Part shown: positions 7,039 through 15,004 of the stretch, in pieces | How positions within the stretch are numbered: position 1 is the stretch's first letter | Layout: each line of letters starts with the position of its first letter | DNA from: Fimbriimonadales bacterium | GTDB lineage: Bacteria > Armatimonadota > Fimbriimonadia > Fimbriimonadales > GBS-DC | Reading direction: 5' to 3' | Assembly: GCA_025998675.1 (NCBI GenBank) | Contig: AP024673.1 | Coordinates: 1,701,221-1,765,220 of the forward strand | DNA: 64,000 nucleotides | Made by a program: the position numbers and the translations under genes | Notes under the pieces: model-generated | The model's input: the letters and a program-made list of their open reading frames with translations, nothing else | Database searches by the model: none | What the model was told of the DNA's origin: nothing

Positions 7039-9975
7039 TTACCCCTTCACCACGCCAATTGGGCGCAGGCGGGCGACCTTGCGGGCAATCCCCGCGTTGT
7101 GGACGACCTCCACGACATTGGCGACATCCTTGTAGGCGTAGGAGGCTTCCTCCGCGAGGGTCGCCTTGTTCTGCGCGCGCACAATCACGCCCTGCGCCTC
7201 CATCTCTTTCGCGATGTTGCGGTTTCTGGCTTCGCGCAGGGCGCCCTTGCGGCTCATCATCCGCCCCGCTCCGTGGCAGGTCGTGCCGAAGCTCTCGCGC
7301 ATGGCGCCTTCCGTGCCCACCAGCACGAACGAGTAGCGCCCCATATCGCCCGGAATCAGCACGGGCTGCCCAACCGCGCGGTACGCTTCGGGCGTTTCGG
7401 GGTGCCCCGGCGGGAAGGCGCGGGTCGCCCCCTTGCGATGCACGCACACGCGCACCGGTTTGCCCTCCCACTCGTGTTCCTCGATTTTGGCGATGTTGTG
7501 CGCCACATCGTACACCTGATACATGCCGAGGCTTTCGGGGGTGGACTTGAAGATTTTGGCGAACGCCTGGCGCGTCCAGTGGGCAATCGCCTGACGGTTG
7601 GCGAAGGCGAAGTTGGCGGCGCAGTGCATCGCGCGCAGGTAGGTCTGCCCCTCCTCCGACTGGATGGGCGCGCACGCCAGCTGACGGTCGGGCAGGCTGA
7701 TGCCGTACCGATGGTGCGCTTCCTCCATAATGTCCAGATGGTCCTGGCAGGTCTGGTGCCCGAACCCGCGCGAGCCCGTGTGAATCATAATCGTGACCTG
7801 CCCGACCTGCGTGATGCCCATCGCTTCGGCGGCTTTCGGGTCGTAGATTTCGTCCACCACCTGAATCTCGAGGAAATGGTTCCCGCCGCCGAGTGTGCCC
7901 AGCTGGTCTTTGCCGCGCTCGATAGCTTTTTCGGTAATCACATCGGGGTCGGGCATATCGAGCTTGCCGTTCGCTTCGGTATGCGCAAGGTCGTCCGCCC
8001 AGCCGTAGCCGTGTTCGACCATCCACTGCGCGCCTTTGAGCATCACCTGTCGCAGCTCGGCGCGGTTGGTTTTAATCAGTCCCTCGCCGCCGAAGCCCGC
8101 GGGCACATCGCGGAAAATCTGATCTACCAGCTCTTTCAGGCGCGGGCGCACTTTTTGCTCGGTCAGGTCGGTACGCAGCAGCCGCACGCCGCAGTTGGAC
8201 ACCACGAACCCATTCGCGACGAAGTTATGGTCAGGATGCAGAATCGTCAGGTCGTACACGAACGGCTCGGTGTACGCCACAGGCTCGATAGCGGCGATAG
8301 CGTCCCACACCTGTCCGTCGCCAGCGCACGCCTGCTGAGCGAACTCGGCGAAGCTGGGGAAGTCTTTGGGGATACGCGGCGGGGTGCGTCGTCCTTCGTA
8401 CAGGCTACGCTGCACAAACCGCGCGTTGACGCCCAGCGAGGCTGCAATCTGCTCAACAGAAGCGCCTGCGTCGCGAAGCGCTGTCGTGAGGGTCGCCGCT
8501 TGTGTGCGCCGAAGAATTACGCCCTGCTTCATCCGCAGATACGCCACTGCAAGGCAGGCGAGCCGTTGACGCTCAGCATGATACTCGTACCCAATCTGGC
8601 TCCACAGGCGGATAAGGTTTGCATCGTCGCTCAGAATTTGCAGGCGGCAGCGGACGGAGCGCGCGCCTGTGCGCGGGCTGGCGACGATTTCCGTCTGTCG
8701 GTTCAACATGCGCGCGCGAACGCCGAAACGCGCCAGCATCGCCTGCACATCAGCGAGGAACGCCCAGCCTGCCCCGACAAGCGACTCGCGCTTGTTGACG
8801 CTCAGCACAGGCGACTGGAAGGTCGCGGGATGGCGGTTGATCGTGCAGGGCGCGGTGAGTTCCGCGCCGAACAGTGCGGCGAGATAGAGACGCTGCTGCC
8901 ACAACGGCGCGCGCATCAGCCATTCTGGCGCGCGATAGGATTGCGCCGCCTTGTTGCCCAGCGGCGCGCCCAGACACGCCAGCAACGCCACGAACGCGCT
9001 GCTGGAGACGCTGAACGCGCACTCCTGTGTCTCGAAGGTGTAAGTGCGGTAAGGCGACGGCGTGAAGCCCAGGTGCACGATGTCGGCGCGGATACGCTCC
9101 AGGTCGTCAGGCTTGCCGTAGAACACAGCCACCCCCTTGCCCGTGCCGCCGACGAAGCGCATCGTGCCATCGCCCGTCAGGTAGCCCATCAGCTTGAGGA
9201 GATAGGGCAGCAGCGGCGCACTGGTGTGCAGGGGCAGCAGGTTCCGCTGGCGCAGCTGCGCCACAATCTGCAGAATCGCATCCTCCGACTTACCCAGCGC
9301 CGTCAGGCAGGCGCGCAACCGCGCTTCGTCCACCAGTACCTCCTCATGGGCAGGCTCGTAGGGCGCGCCCTCGAACGGATAGATAGCGACAGCCTCGCCC
9401 ACCTGCAGCTGCTCCAGTCGGCGCATGCCGGCAGGCGTCCAGAAGGGATGCTCGCTGGTGGCGATAATCTCGTAGCCCGCGACTGTGCGCAGGCGATAGA
9501 CCCGATTGCGCGGGCGCGCCTGAATCACCGCCCCGACCGCGCCTGAGTCGCGCCCGCCCGCCTGCAGGCGGAAGCAGACCGCCTGTTGCCCCAGCCACGC
9601 TTCTGGCGATTCGCCAATCGTGCGCCAGTAGCCATGCGCGGTCAGAATCCGTGTGTCGGGATGCAAGCAGTTGATATCGTAACCAATCCCTCCGGGCGAG
9701 ATGACCCCCTCTTCCACATCCATCGCCGCCACACCGCCGACAGGGAACCCATAGCCCCAGTGAATGTCGGGCATGGCGATCGAGCAACCCACAATGCCGG
9801 GCAGAAACGCCACATTCGCCACCTGTTCGGGCGCCTGGTCTTGCTTGATTTGCTCGATCATCGACGGGCTGGCGAAAATGAGTCCGTCCACGCGCATGCC
9901 GGGCTTGTAGCTTTTCGGAATGCGCCAGCGGTACTCGTCCACCTGCTCCAGCGGTCCCTTCCAGTAGTTGCTCAT
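7039..9975 (-). CDS. rtcB: RNA-splicing ligase RtcB with in-frame intein
   Basis: RtcB joins 2',3'-cyclic-phosphate or 3'-phosphate RNA ends to 5'-OH ends using GTP and Mn2+. The precursor has 978 residues. The exteins (1-102 and 595-978) make a normal 486-residue RtcB with DIHWGYGFPVGGVAA, the metal-binding Cys in CGVRLLRT, LGGGNHFLE, HTGSRGFG and the C-terminal guanylylated-His region (CHGAGR). The intein interrupts the metal-site motif between GYDIN and CGVRL, so the ligase should be inactive until splicing. The ATG at 9975 has GGGGAG 8 nt upstream and is preferred over a GTG three codons earlier. No archease gene is nearby; the upstream neighbour is gdhA in the same direction. Confidence 0.95.
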   Translation of the reverse strand: MSNYWKGPLEQVDEYRWRIPKSYKPGMRVDGLIFASPSMIEQIKQDQAPEQVANVAFLPGIVGCSIAMPDIHWGYGFPVGGVAAMDVEEGVISPGGIGYDINCLHPDTRILTAHGYWRTIGESPEAWLGQQAVCFRLQAGGRDSGAVGAVIQARPRNRVYRLRTVAGYEIIATSEHPFWTPAGMRRLEQLQVGEAVAIYPFEGAPYEPAHEEVLVDEARLRACLTALGKSEDAILQIVAQLRQRNLLPLHTSAPLLPYLLKLMGYLTGDGTMRFVGGTGKGVAVFYGKPDDLERIRADIVHLGFTPSPYRTYTFETQECAFSVSSSAFVALLACLGAPLGNKAAQSYRAPEWLMRAPLWQQRLYLAALFGAELTAPCTINRHPATFQSPVLSVNKRESLVGAGWAFLADVQAMLARFGVRARMLNRQTEIVASPRTGARSVRCRLQILSDDANLIRLWSQIGYEYHAERQRLACLAVAYLRMKQGVILRRTQAATLTTALRDAGASVEQIAASLGVNARFVQRSLYEGRRTPPRIPKDFPSFAEFAQQACAGDGQVWDAIAAIEPVAYTEPFVYDLTILHPDHNFVANGFVVSNCGVRLLRTDLTEQKVRPRLKELVDQIFRDVPAGFGGEGLIKTNRAELRQVMLKGAQWMVEHGYGWADDLAHTEANGKLDMPDPDVITEKAIERGKDQLGTLGGGNHFLEIQVVDEIYDPKAAEAMGITQVGQVTIMIHTGSRGFGHQTCQDHLDIMEEAHHRYGISLPDRQLACAPIQSEEGQTYLRAMHCAANFAFANRQAIAHWTRQAFAKIFKSTPESLGMYQVYDVAHNIAKIEEHEWEGKPVRVCVHRKGATRAFPPGHPETPEAYRAVGQPVLIPGDMGRYSFVLVGTEGAMRESFGTTCHGAGRMMSRKGALREARNRNIAKEMEAQGVIVRAQNKATLAEEASYAYKDVANVVEVVHNAGIARKVARLRPIGVVKG
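8194..9669 (-). other. Intein in RtcB (492 aa, LAGLIDADG-type endonuclease domain)
   Basis: The insert starts with Cys (CLHPDTRILT), has block B-like TSEHPFWTP with the TxxH motif, and ends with block F (PFVYDLTI) and block G (FVANGFVVSN) before the C-extein Cys. The terminal Asn, and Cys at both splice positions, support an active class 1 intein. The usual penultimate His is Ser here (VVSN), which may slow Asn cyclisation or need compensation. The middle carries LMGYLTGDGTM and a second LYLAALFGAELTAP, resembling the two LAGLIDADG helices, with Glu at the second acidic position. The length of exactly 492 codons keeps the reading frame. Confidence 0.93.
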
Positions 9976-10011
9976 ACCCAGCACTCCCCACAGGAGTATA
10001 CCTGCTGGGTA
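9975..10011 (-). promoter_or_regulatory. rtcB promoter with flanking inverted repeat
   Basis: A TATACT box (plus positions 9995-10000) lies 19 nt upstream of the rtcB ATG. It is enclosed by TACCCAGCA (9975-9983) and its exact complement TGCTGGGTA (10003-10011). The repeat overlaps the start codon and brackets the -10 box and SD, so it could be an operator or an mRNA hairpin. Confidence 0.45.
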
Positions 10012-10020
10012 TCTTGGAAC

Positions 10021-11301
10021 CTACGGATAAATCCCGCGAATGGTGGTTGCTTCCGCCACGCGCTTGACGCCGATGATGTACGCGCCCATGCGCATGTTGA
10101 CCTTGTTCTGCTCGGCGGTCTGGGCGACATGCTGGTAGCTGCGTTGCATCGCCTTCTCCAGCTTGCGGTTGACCTCTTCCTCTTCCCAGAAGAAGGCTTG
10201 CAAATCCTGCACCCACTCGAAGTAGGAGACGACGACTCCGCCCGCGTTCGCCAGGATGTCGGGCACGACCAGCACGCCCTTCTCGTCCAGAATCTCGTCG
10301 GCGTCGGGCGTCACGGGACCGTTGGCGGCTTCCACAATCACGCGCGCTTTGATTCGCTCGGCGTTGTGCCCCGTAATCACGCCGTGCAGCGCGGCGGGCA
10401 CCAGCACATCGCAGGGCAGCTCCAGTAGCTCTTCGTTGGTAATCAGTTCGGCGTCGCGGTACGCCTGAATGCACCCATCGCGCCCGGCGCAGTGCAACAG
10501 CGCAGGGATATTCAGCCCGTTCGGGTTGTAGATGCCGCCGCGCACATCGGAGATGGCGACCACCTTCGCGCCCGCCTGATGCATCAGTTTGGCGGTTGCA
10601 GAGCCGACATTTCCGAAGCCCTGAATGGCGACCGTTGCGCCTTCCAGCTGGCTGCCGATTTGTTGCATCGCGGCGTGCGCCATCACCGTCACCCCGCGTC
10701 CCGTCGCCTCCAGCCGCCCCTCCGAGCCGCCAATCGCAATCGGCTTGCCCGTCACCACCGCTGGCACTGTGTAGCCCTTGTGCATGGAGTAGGTGTCCAT
10801 AATCCACGCCATCACCTGCGGGTTGGTGCCCACATCGGGCGCGGGAATGTCCGATTCGGGACCAATCAGCATCGAGATTTCGGTGATGTAGCGTCGGGTG
10901 AGATTTTCCAGTTCATGTACGGAAAGCCGCTTGGGGTCGCACACCACGCCGCCCTTCGCGCCGCTGTAGGGGATGTTCACCACCGCGCACTTCCAGGTCA
11001 TCCACATCGCCAGCGCGCGGGTCTCGTCCAGCGTGACTTCGGGATGGTAGCGGATGCCGCCTTTTGCGGGACCGCGCGCGGGGTTGTGATGGACACGGTA
11101 GCCCGTAAAGACGCGAATCGAGCCGTCGTCCATCTTCACGGGGAAGTTCACGATGAGTTCCCGACGGGGGTGTTTCAGCACCTCCAGCAGGCTCCGATCC
11201 AAATTCAGGTAGTGCGCCGCCGCCTCCAGCTGGCGTATCGCGATGGCATACGCGCTGCTCTCTTCGGTGTGTCGTTCGCGCTCAATCGTCGTCTGCGCCA
11301 T
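10021..11301 (-). CDS. gdhA: Glutamate dehydrogenase (Glu/Leu/Phe/Val family)
   Basis: The enzyme interconverts glutamate and 2-oxoglutarate plus ammonia. The 426-residue protein has the catalytic-lysine region (GPAKGGIRYHP and WMTWKCAVVNIPYSGAKGGV) and a Rossmann fold (GFGNVGSATAKLM). A NAD-type preference is plausible but cannot be fixed by eye. The ATG at 11301 has AGGAGG 9 nt upstream. It follows mreD by 39 bp in the same direction; a TATCCA-like box in the gap could give its own promoter. Confidence 0.95.
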   Translation of the reverse strand: MAQTTIERERHTEESSAYAIAIRQLEAAAHYLNLDRSLLEVLKHPRRELIVNFPVKMDDGSIRVFTGYRVHHNPARGPAKGGIRYHPEVTLDETRALAMWMTWKCAVVNIPYSGAKGGVVCDPKRLSVHELENLTRRYITEISMLIGPESDIPAPDVGTNPQVMAWIMDTYSMHKGYTVPAVVTGKPIAIGGSEGRLEATGRGVTVMAHAAMQQIGSQLEGATVAIQGFGNVGSATAKLMHQAGAKVVAISDVRGGIYNPNGLNIPALLHCAGRDGCIQAYRDAELITNEELLELPCDVLVPAALHGVITGHNAERIKARVIVEAANGPVTPDADEILDEKGVLVVPDILANAGGVVVSYFEWVQDLQAFFWEEEEVNRKLEKAMQRSYQHVAQTAEQNKVNMRMGAYIIGVKRVAEATTIRGIYP

Positions 11302-11340
11302 TGCAGTGTCGCCTCCTAAGTTGGATACTGCACATCTGTG

Positions 11341-11880
11341 TTATTTGTTCCATAAAAGCGTGTCATCTTCGCTCACGGGCGGTAGGATACGCATCATGAG
11401 CCAGTACACAGGTATCGCCAACGCCATATTATACACCATGCTTCCCAGACTCGTCCACCCGAACGCGCTGGGGTCCACGACGGGCGCGGCGAGATACAGG
11501 AATCCCTGCGCCATCAGGGTCAGCAACGCGACGGCGGGGAGAATACTCAGCGGGTGGCGCGGCGAGAGCAGCATCGGCAGGTACGCGACGGCGGTCGCCG
11601 CCAGCACTCGGCTGACAATCAGGCTGCCGACGGTCTGCTCCAGCATGCTGGCGTGCAGCAGCCCCGTAAAGAAGCCCGCCCATGCGGCGATGCTGGGGGT
11701 TGTGCGCATGGCGATACAGGCGAGAGTCAGCAGCGGCAAGTCGGGCGTCATGCCGCCAATCGCCATTCGAGGCGCCCACACGCCCTGCGCCACCGCCGCC
11801 AACGCCACAGGCAGCAGCCAGCGGAGCGTGCTTCGCCAGCCGCCTGAGAGAATCGCCCGCGTGAGCCAGTGGGGCTGCAC
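11341..11880 (-). CDS. mreD: Rod shape-determining protein MreD (probable)
   Basis: This is a small polytopic inner-membrane protein of about 179 residues with four to five hydrophobic segments (TLRWLLPVALAAVAQGVW, DLPLLTLACIAM, VLAATAVAYLPMLL, LPAVALLTLMAQGFLYLA) and a C-terminal YWLMMRILPP. It scaffolds MreC and the elongasome. The assignment rests on topology plus position downstream of mreB-mreC. The GTG at 11880 is the first standard in-frame start. GGGAGG lies well upstream, near 11928, so a non-standard start a few codons earlier is possible. A TATACT box lies at about 11935-11940. Confidence 0.75.
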   Translation of the reverse strand: MQPHWLTRAILSGGWRSTLRWLLPVALAAVAQGVWAPRMAIGGMTPDLPLLTLACIAMRTTPSIAAWAGFFTGLLHASMLEQTVGSLIVSRVLAATAVAYLPMLLSPRHPLSILPAVALLTLMAQGFLYLAAPVVDPSAFGWTSLGSMVYNMALAIPVYWLMMRILPPVSEDDTLLWNK

Positions 11881-11943
11881 GCGCTCGAAGTCGTAGCGTG
11901 CGTTGCCGATGGGTTGCGTTCCTCCCGCCTGTAGTATACTCGA

Positions 11944-12582
11944 CTACCCGAAGGCGCGCTGGGTCTGCTCCTTGAGAAACGCCTTCACCGTCCGCCACGA
12001 GAGATGTGTGCGCATGCGGGGCGTCGGCTCCGCGTCAGCGTCCGCGAAGTAGGTCAGCGCGTAGACCAGCGAGCCTCCCGCGGCTGCGCCATACTTTCGG
12101 GTGTAGAGCGCGAGGGCGCGTTCCAGCGGGATGTCCTGCAACAGGTAGTACAGATCGATAAAATCGCGTTTCGCACCCCGCTGCTGGATCGCCGCCAGTT
12201 TCATGCAAATCAGGTCTTCGCGCGACGCCAGCCACGCGCCATAATCCTCCCAGAAGACTCGTTCCGCCAGAAGTGGGTAGGGATAGACGAACAGGCTGAC
12301 CTTCGTCGCACGCACCTGCCCGATGAGCGTTCCTTCCGAGAGAACGGTAGGGGTCAGCGGAATGCCGTGCTGTGTGAGCTGTGCATGGAGCGACAACGGC
12401 TCAAAAGGCGCGTCGCGAAACCAATCCAGGTCTACCGAGCGGCGATGCCCGTAGTAGAGCGCGACCGCCGTGCCGCCCGCGAGGTAGAACCCCTCCGCGC
12501 TCAGGACGGGCGCAACCGCTTCGAACACGCGCTGCATCGGCGCGGGCATCACCTCGAGGTGGAATCGATTTTCGGCGGCCAT
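11944..12582 (-). CDS. AbiEii-type nucleotidyltransferase (toxin-like)
   Basis: The 212-residue protein has the nucleotidyltransferase signature GGTAVALYYGHRRSVDLDWF (residues ~36-55), with the acidic pair DLD. It also has the downstream motif MKLAAIQQRGAKRDFIDLYYLL typical of AbiEii/AbiGii-type proteins. Such proteins act as NTP transferases, some as toxins that modify tRNA. The start overlaps the upstream DUF6922 gene by 34 bp, so the two are probably translated together. The pair sits inside the mre operon, between mreC and mreD. The real activity is not shown by sequence. Confidence 0.85.
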   Translation of the reverse strand: MAAENRFHLEVMPAPMQRVFEAVAPVLSAEGFYLAGGTAVALYYGHRRSVDLDWFRDAPFEPLSLHAQLTQHGIPLTPTVLSEGTLIGQVRATKVSLFVYPYPLLAERVFWEDYGAWLASREDLICMKLAAIQQRGAKRDFIDLYYLLQDIPLERALALYTRKYGAAAGGSLVYALTYFADADAEPTPRMRTHLSWRTVKAFLKEQTQRAFG

Positions 12583-12878
12583 GGGGGTTCCGTGCGTTCG
12601 CGCAGCCAGCGATTCACGGTGCGCGCGGGAATCTCCAGCATCATCGCCCAGAAGTTCAGGGCGCGCGGGCTAACGCCGCGTCCCCGCCGCGCCATCAGCC
12701 ACTGGCGCAGGCGCGGCTTGCCGTAGTAGCGCACCATCCAGCGCAGGGCGTCCAGGTCGCCATGCTCGATAATGCGCAGGCAGATGAAGCTCTGATGCCG
12801 TTCGGGGCAGAGGGTGCGGAATTCCACATCCCAGAACAGGGGGCGCAGGCTTTCGGGCAGGCGTGCGCGAGTCTCCAT
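12549..12878 (-). CDS. DUF6922-like protein, partner of the AbiEii-type gene
   Basis: The 109-residue protein contains LRPLFWDVEF, IIEHGDLDALRWMVRYYG and SPRALNFWAMMLEI, a pattern I recognise from DUF6922 proteins usually encoded just upstream of AbiEii-type nucleotidyltransferases. A DNA-binding antitoxin role is plausible but inferred. The ATG at 12878 is 2 bp past the mreC stop, and translation probably couples to mreC. The C-terminus (NRWLRERTEPPWPP) is basic then proline-rich. Confidence 0.75.
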   Translation of the reverse strand: METRARLPESLRPLFWDVEFRTLCPERHQSFICLRIIEHGDLDALRWMVRYYGKPRLRQWLMARRGRGVSPRALNFWAMMLEIPARTVNRWLRERTEPPWPPKIDSTSR

Positions 12879-12880
12879 CG

Positions 12881-13699
12881 TTATCGCCCCCGCTTGACCA
12901 GCGCGACGCTGAGCCGTTCGTAGTCCACCGCAGGGCGCACCCACGCTTTTTTGACCGAGTATTGCCGATCGAGCCACACGCGCTCCACCACGCCGACGGT
13001 CAGATTCGGCGGGTATTTGCCGCCCAGCCCCGCCGTGACGACCCGATCGCCTGCCTGGAGCGGCGCTTCAGGGGGGATGAAGTTGAGCAGCAGCATGCTT
13101 TCGCCGCGCCCTTCGCACACGCCTGTGCTGACCTTCTGCGCGTTGAGCGCCTTCACGCTGACCGCCATGCGCGGCGCGGTAAGCATGCGCACGATGCTAC
13201 TGGCGGCGTCGGCGCGTTCGACCACCCCAATCAGCCCATCGCCTGCCAGCACAGGCGCGCCCGCCAGCACGCCGTCGCGCGACCCGCGGTCGATAATCAG
13301 CGTCTGTTGCCCCGCCTGCGGATAGATCGCCAGCACGCGGCAGCCGAGCCAGTCGCCTGCCAGTTGCGGGCGCAGGTTCAGCAGCGCGCGCAACGATTCG
13401 TTCTCGGCGGCGACTGTGCGCATCTGCGCCAGTTCCTGCTTCAGGCGGGCGTTCTCCAGCGCGAGGTGGTCGTACTCGCGCAGCGCCTCGCGCGCCTGCG
13501 TCAGCGTCGCAAAAAACTGGCTTGCGCCCTCGGTGGTGGAGTGCGCGGTGCGTTGCAGGGGCGTCAGCATGCCACGAATCAGCGCGGTAATCGGGTTCAC
13601 CTCGCCGTGATGGACGCGATGGTTGTGGTAGACGCCCAGCAGCATCCCCGCAACCGCCAGAACCGCCCATGTCCAGCGTCGGCGTCGCATCGCGCTCAC
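12881..13699 (-). CDS. mreC: Rod shape-determining protein MreC
   Basis: MreC is a periplasmic scaffold of the elongasome. The ~272-residue protein has one N-terminal membrane segment ([16 protein letters not shown]), a coiled coil ([20 protein letters not shown]) and the double beta-barrel core ([19 protein letters not shown] ... [11 protein letters not shown]). Its GTG start overlaps the mreB stop (GTGA). An internal ATG at 13690 has AGAGG at good spacing and may be the real start. Confidence 0.93.
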   Translation of the reverse strand: MSAMRRRRWTWAVLAVAGMLLGVYHNHRVHHGEVNPITALIRGMLTPLQRTAHSTTEGASQFFATLTQAREALREYDHLALENARLKQELAQMRTVAAENESLRALLNLRPQLAGDWLGCRVLAIYPQAGQQTLIIDRGSRDGVLAGAPVLAGDGLIGVVERADAASSIVRMLTAPRMAVSVKALNAQKVSTGVCEGRGESMLLLNFIPPEAPLQAGDRVVTAGLGGKYPPNLTVGVVERVWLDRQYSVKKAWVRPAVDYERLSVALVKRGR

Positions 13700-14751
13700 C
13701 TCTTGCGCGGCGCCTGCGCGGTCTGCAGCACCTTGCGCAACATCGGGTTGCTCTCCAGCTCCTCCAGCACCTTGCCTGTGCCCAGCACGACCGCCGAAGT
13801 GGGGTCGCTGGCGACATAGACGGGCATCTGCGTCTCGTGCTGGAGCAGTTTATCGAGCCCGCGCAGCAGCCCGCCGCCGCCGCACAGCACGATGCCGTAG
13901 TTCATGATGTCCGCCGCCAGCTCTGGCGGGGTGACCTCCAGCGTCTGCTTGACCGCCTCCACAATCGCGTTCACGGGTTCGGCGATGGCGTGGCGGATTT
14001 CTTCGGAGGTAATCACCACACTGCGCGGCAGCCCGCTAATCAGGTCGCGCCCCTTGACCTCCATCGTCAGCTCCTCTTCCAGCGGGAACGCGGAGCCGAT
14101 TTCGATTTTGACCTGCTCGGCGGTGCGCTCCCCGATGAACAGGTTGTAGGTGCGGCGCACATAGTTGACGATGGCTTCGTCGATCTCGTCGCCTGCGATT
14201 CGGATACTGCGGCTGGCGACGATTCCCGCTAAGGAGATGACGGCGACTTCCGTCGTGCCCCCGCCGATATCGACTACCATCGAGCCTGTCGGTTCGACGA
14301 CGGGCAGCCCGACTCCAATCGCCGCCGCCATCGGCTCTTCAATCACATACGCTTCCCGCGCCCCCGCGCGCATGGCTGCCTGCAGCACGGCGCGCCGCTC
14401 CACCTCCGTGACGCCGCTGGGAATGCCCACCACCATGCGCGGCGGAATCCAGCGATGGCGCGAGACCTTGCTGGCGTAATATTGCAGCATCTTCTCGGTC
14501 TGCTCGAAATCGGCAATCACGCCGTCCTTGAGAGGGCGCACGGCGATAATGTTGGCGGGGGTGCGTCCCAGCATGCGCTTAGCTTCCTCGCCGACCGCCA
14601 GCACCTTGCGCGTGTCCTGATCGATGGCAATCACCGACGGCTCACGCAACATAATGCCCCTGCCGCGCACATGCACCAGCGTGGTCGCCGTGCCCAGATC
14701 GATTCCCAGGTCGCGCCCAAAGCGCCCGAACAGTTTAGAAACGAAAAACAC
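13696..14751 (-). CDS. mreB: Rod shape-determining protein MreB
   Basis: MreB is the bacterial actin that organises cell-wall elongation. The 351-residue product has the actin ATP-site motifs [33 protein letters not shown] and [15 protein letters not shown]. The GTG at 14751 is chosen because it has GGAGG 9-10 nt upstream and fits the usual family length; a longer in-frame ATG at 14817 lies upstream of the promoter box. It heads the mreB-mreC-DUF6922-AbiEii-mreD operon. Confidence 0.96.
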   Translation of the reverse strand: MFFVSKLFGRFGRDLGIDLGTATTLVHVRGRGIMLREPSVIAIDQDTRKVLAVGEEAKRMLGRTPANIIAVRPLKDGVIADFEQTEKMLQYYASKVSRHRWIPPRMVVGIPSGVTEVERRAVLQAAMRAGAREAYVIEEPMAAAIGVGLPVVEPTGSMVVDIGGGTTEVAVISLAGIVASRSIRIAGDEIDEAIVNYVRRTYNLFIGERTAEQVKIEIGSAFPLEEELTMEVKGRDLISGLPRSVVITSEEIRHAIAEPVNAIVEAVKQTLEVTPPELAADIMNYGIVLCGGGGLLRGLDKLLQHETQMPVYVASDPTSAVVLGTGKVLEELESNPMLRKVLQTAQAPRKR

Positions 14752-14772
14752 GCCCCGATAGCCTCCACTTAA

Positions 14773-14778
14773 AGTGTA
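14773..14778 (-). promoter_or_regulatory. -10-like box for mreB
   Basis: TACACT on the minus strand lies 21 nt before the mreB GTG, with GGAGG between them. Confidence 0.4.
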
Positions 14779-14860
14779 CCCGCTGGAGGAGCGTAGCGTC
14801 CAACTCCGATGTTTCAACGCCTCTCTGGAGACCTCATTGACAATCCATCGGCAAAAAGTG

Positions 14861-14869
14861 TGCTATAAT
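14861..14869 (+). promoter_or_regulatory. Extended -10 promoter (TGCTATAAT)
   Basis: TGCTATAAT has the TGn extended -10 form. A TTGACA occurs at 14837-14842, but the 21-bp spacer is too long for a standard promoter, so the extended -10 probably carries the activity. It drives the gene at 15005 with a ~130-nt leader. Confidence 0.6.
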
Positions 14870-15004
14870 AGAGATGGTATCGTCAAGAGAAGACAGAGCT
14901 GACGGCGAGACTCAAGAGGCGCCAGCAACACCTATTCTGAGCCAGATGTCCTCAGACCTTCTCCTGTGAATCGATGCCCAATTCCAGAATGGAGGATTCG
15001 TCGC

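Noticed and set aside
7099-9546. Long plus-strand reading frame (815 codons) opposite rtcB
   Set aside because: It is antisense to a clear RtcB-intein frame; its protein is Arg/His/Ala-rich without a family. High GC at third positions makes such shadow frames common here.
14837-14869. TTGACA and TATAAT at 14837-14869 as a standard sigma-70 promoter
   Set aside because: The spacer is 21 bp, outside the usual range; kept only as an extended -10 promoter.
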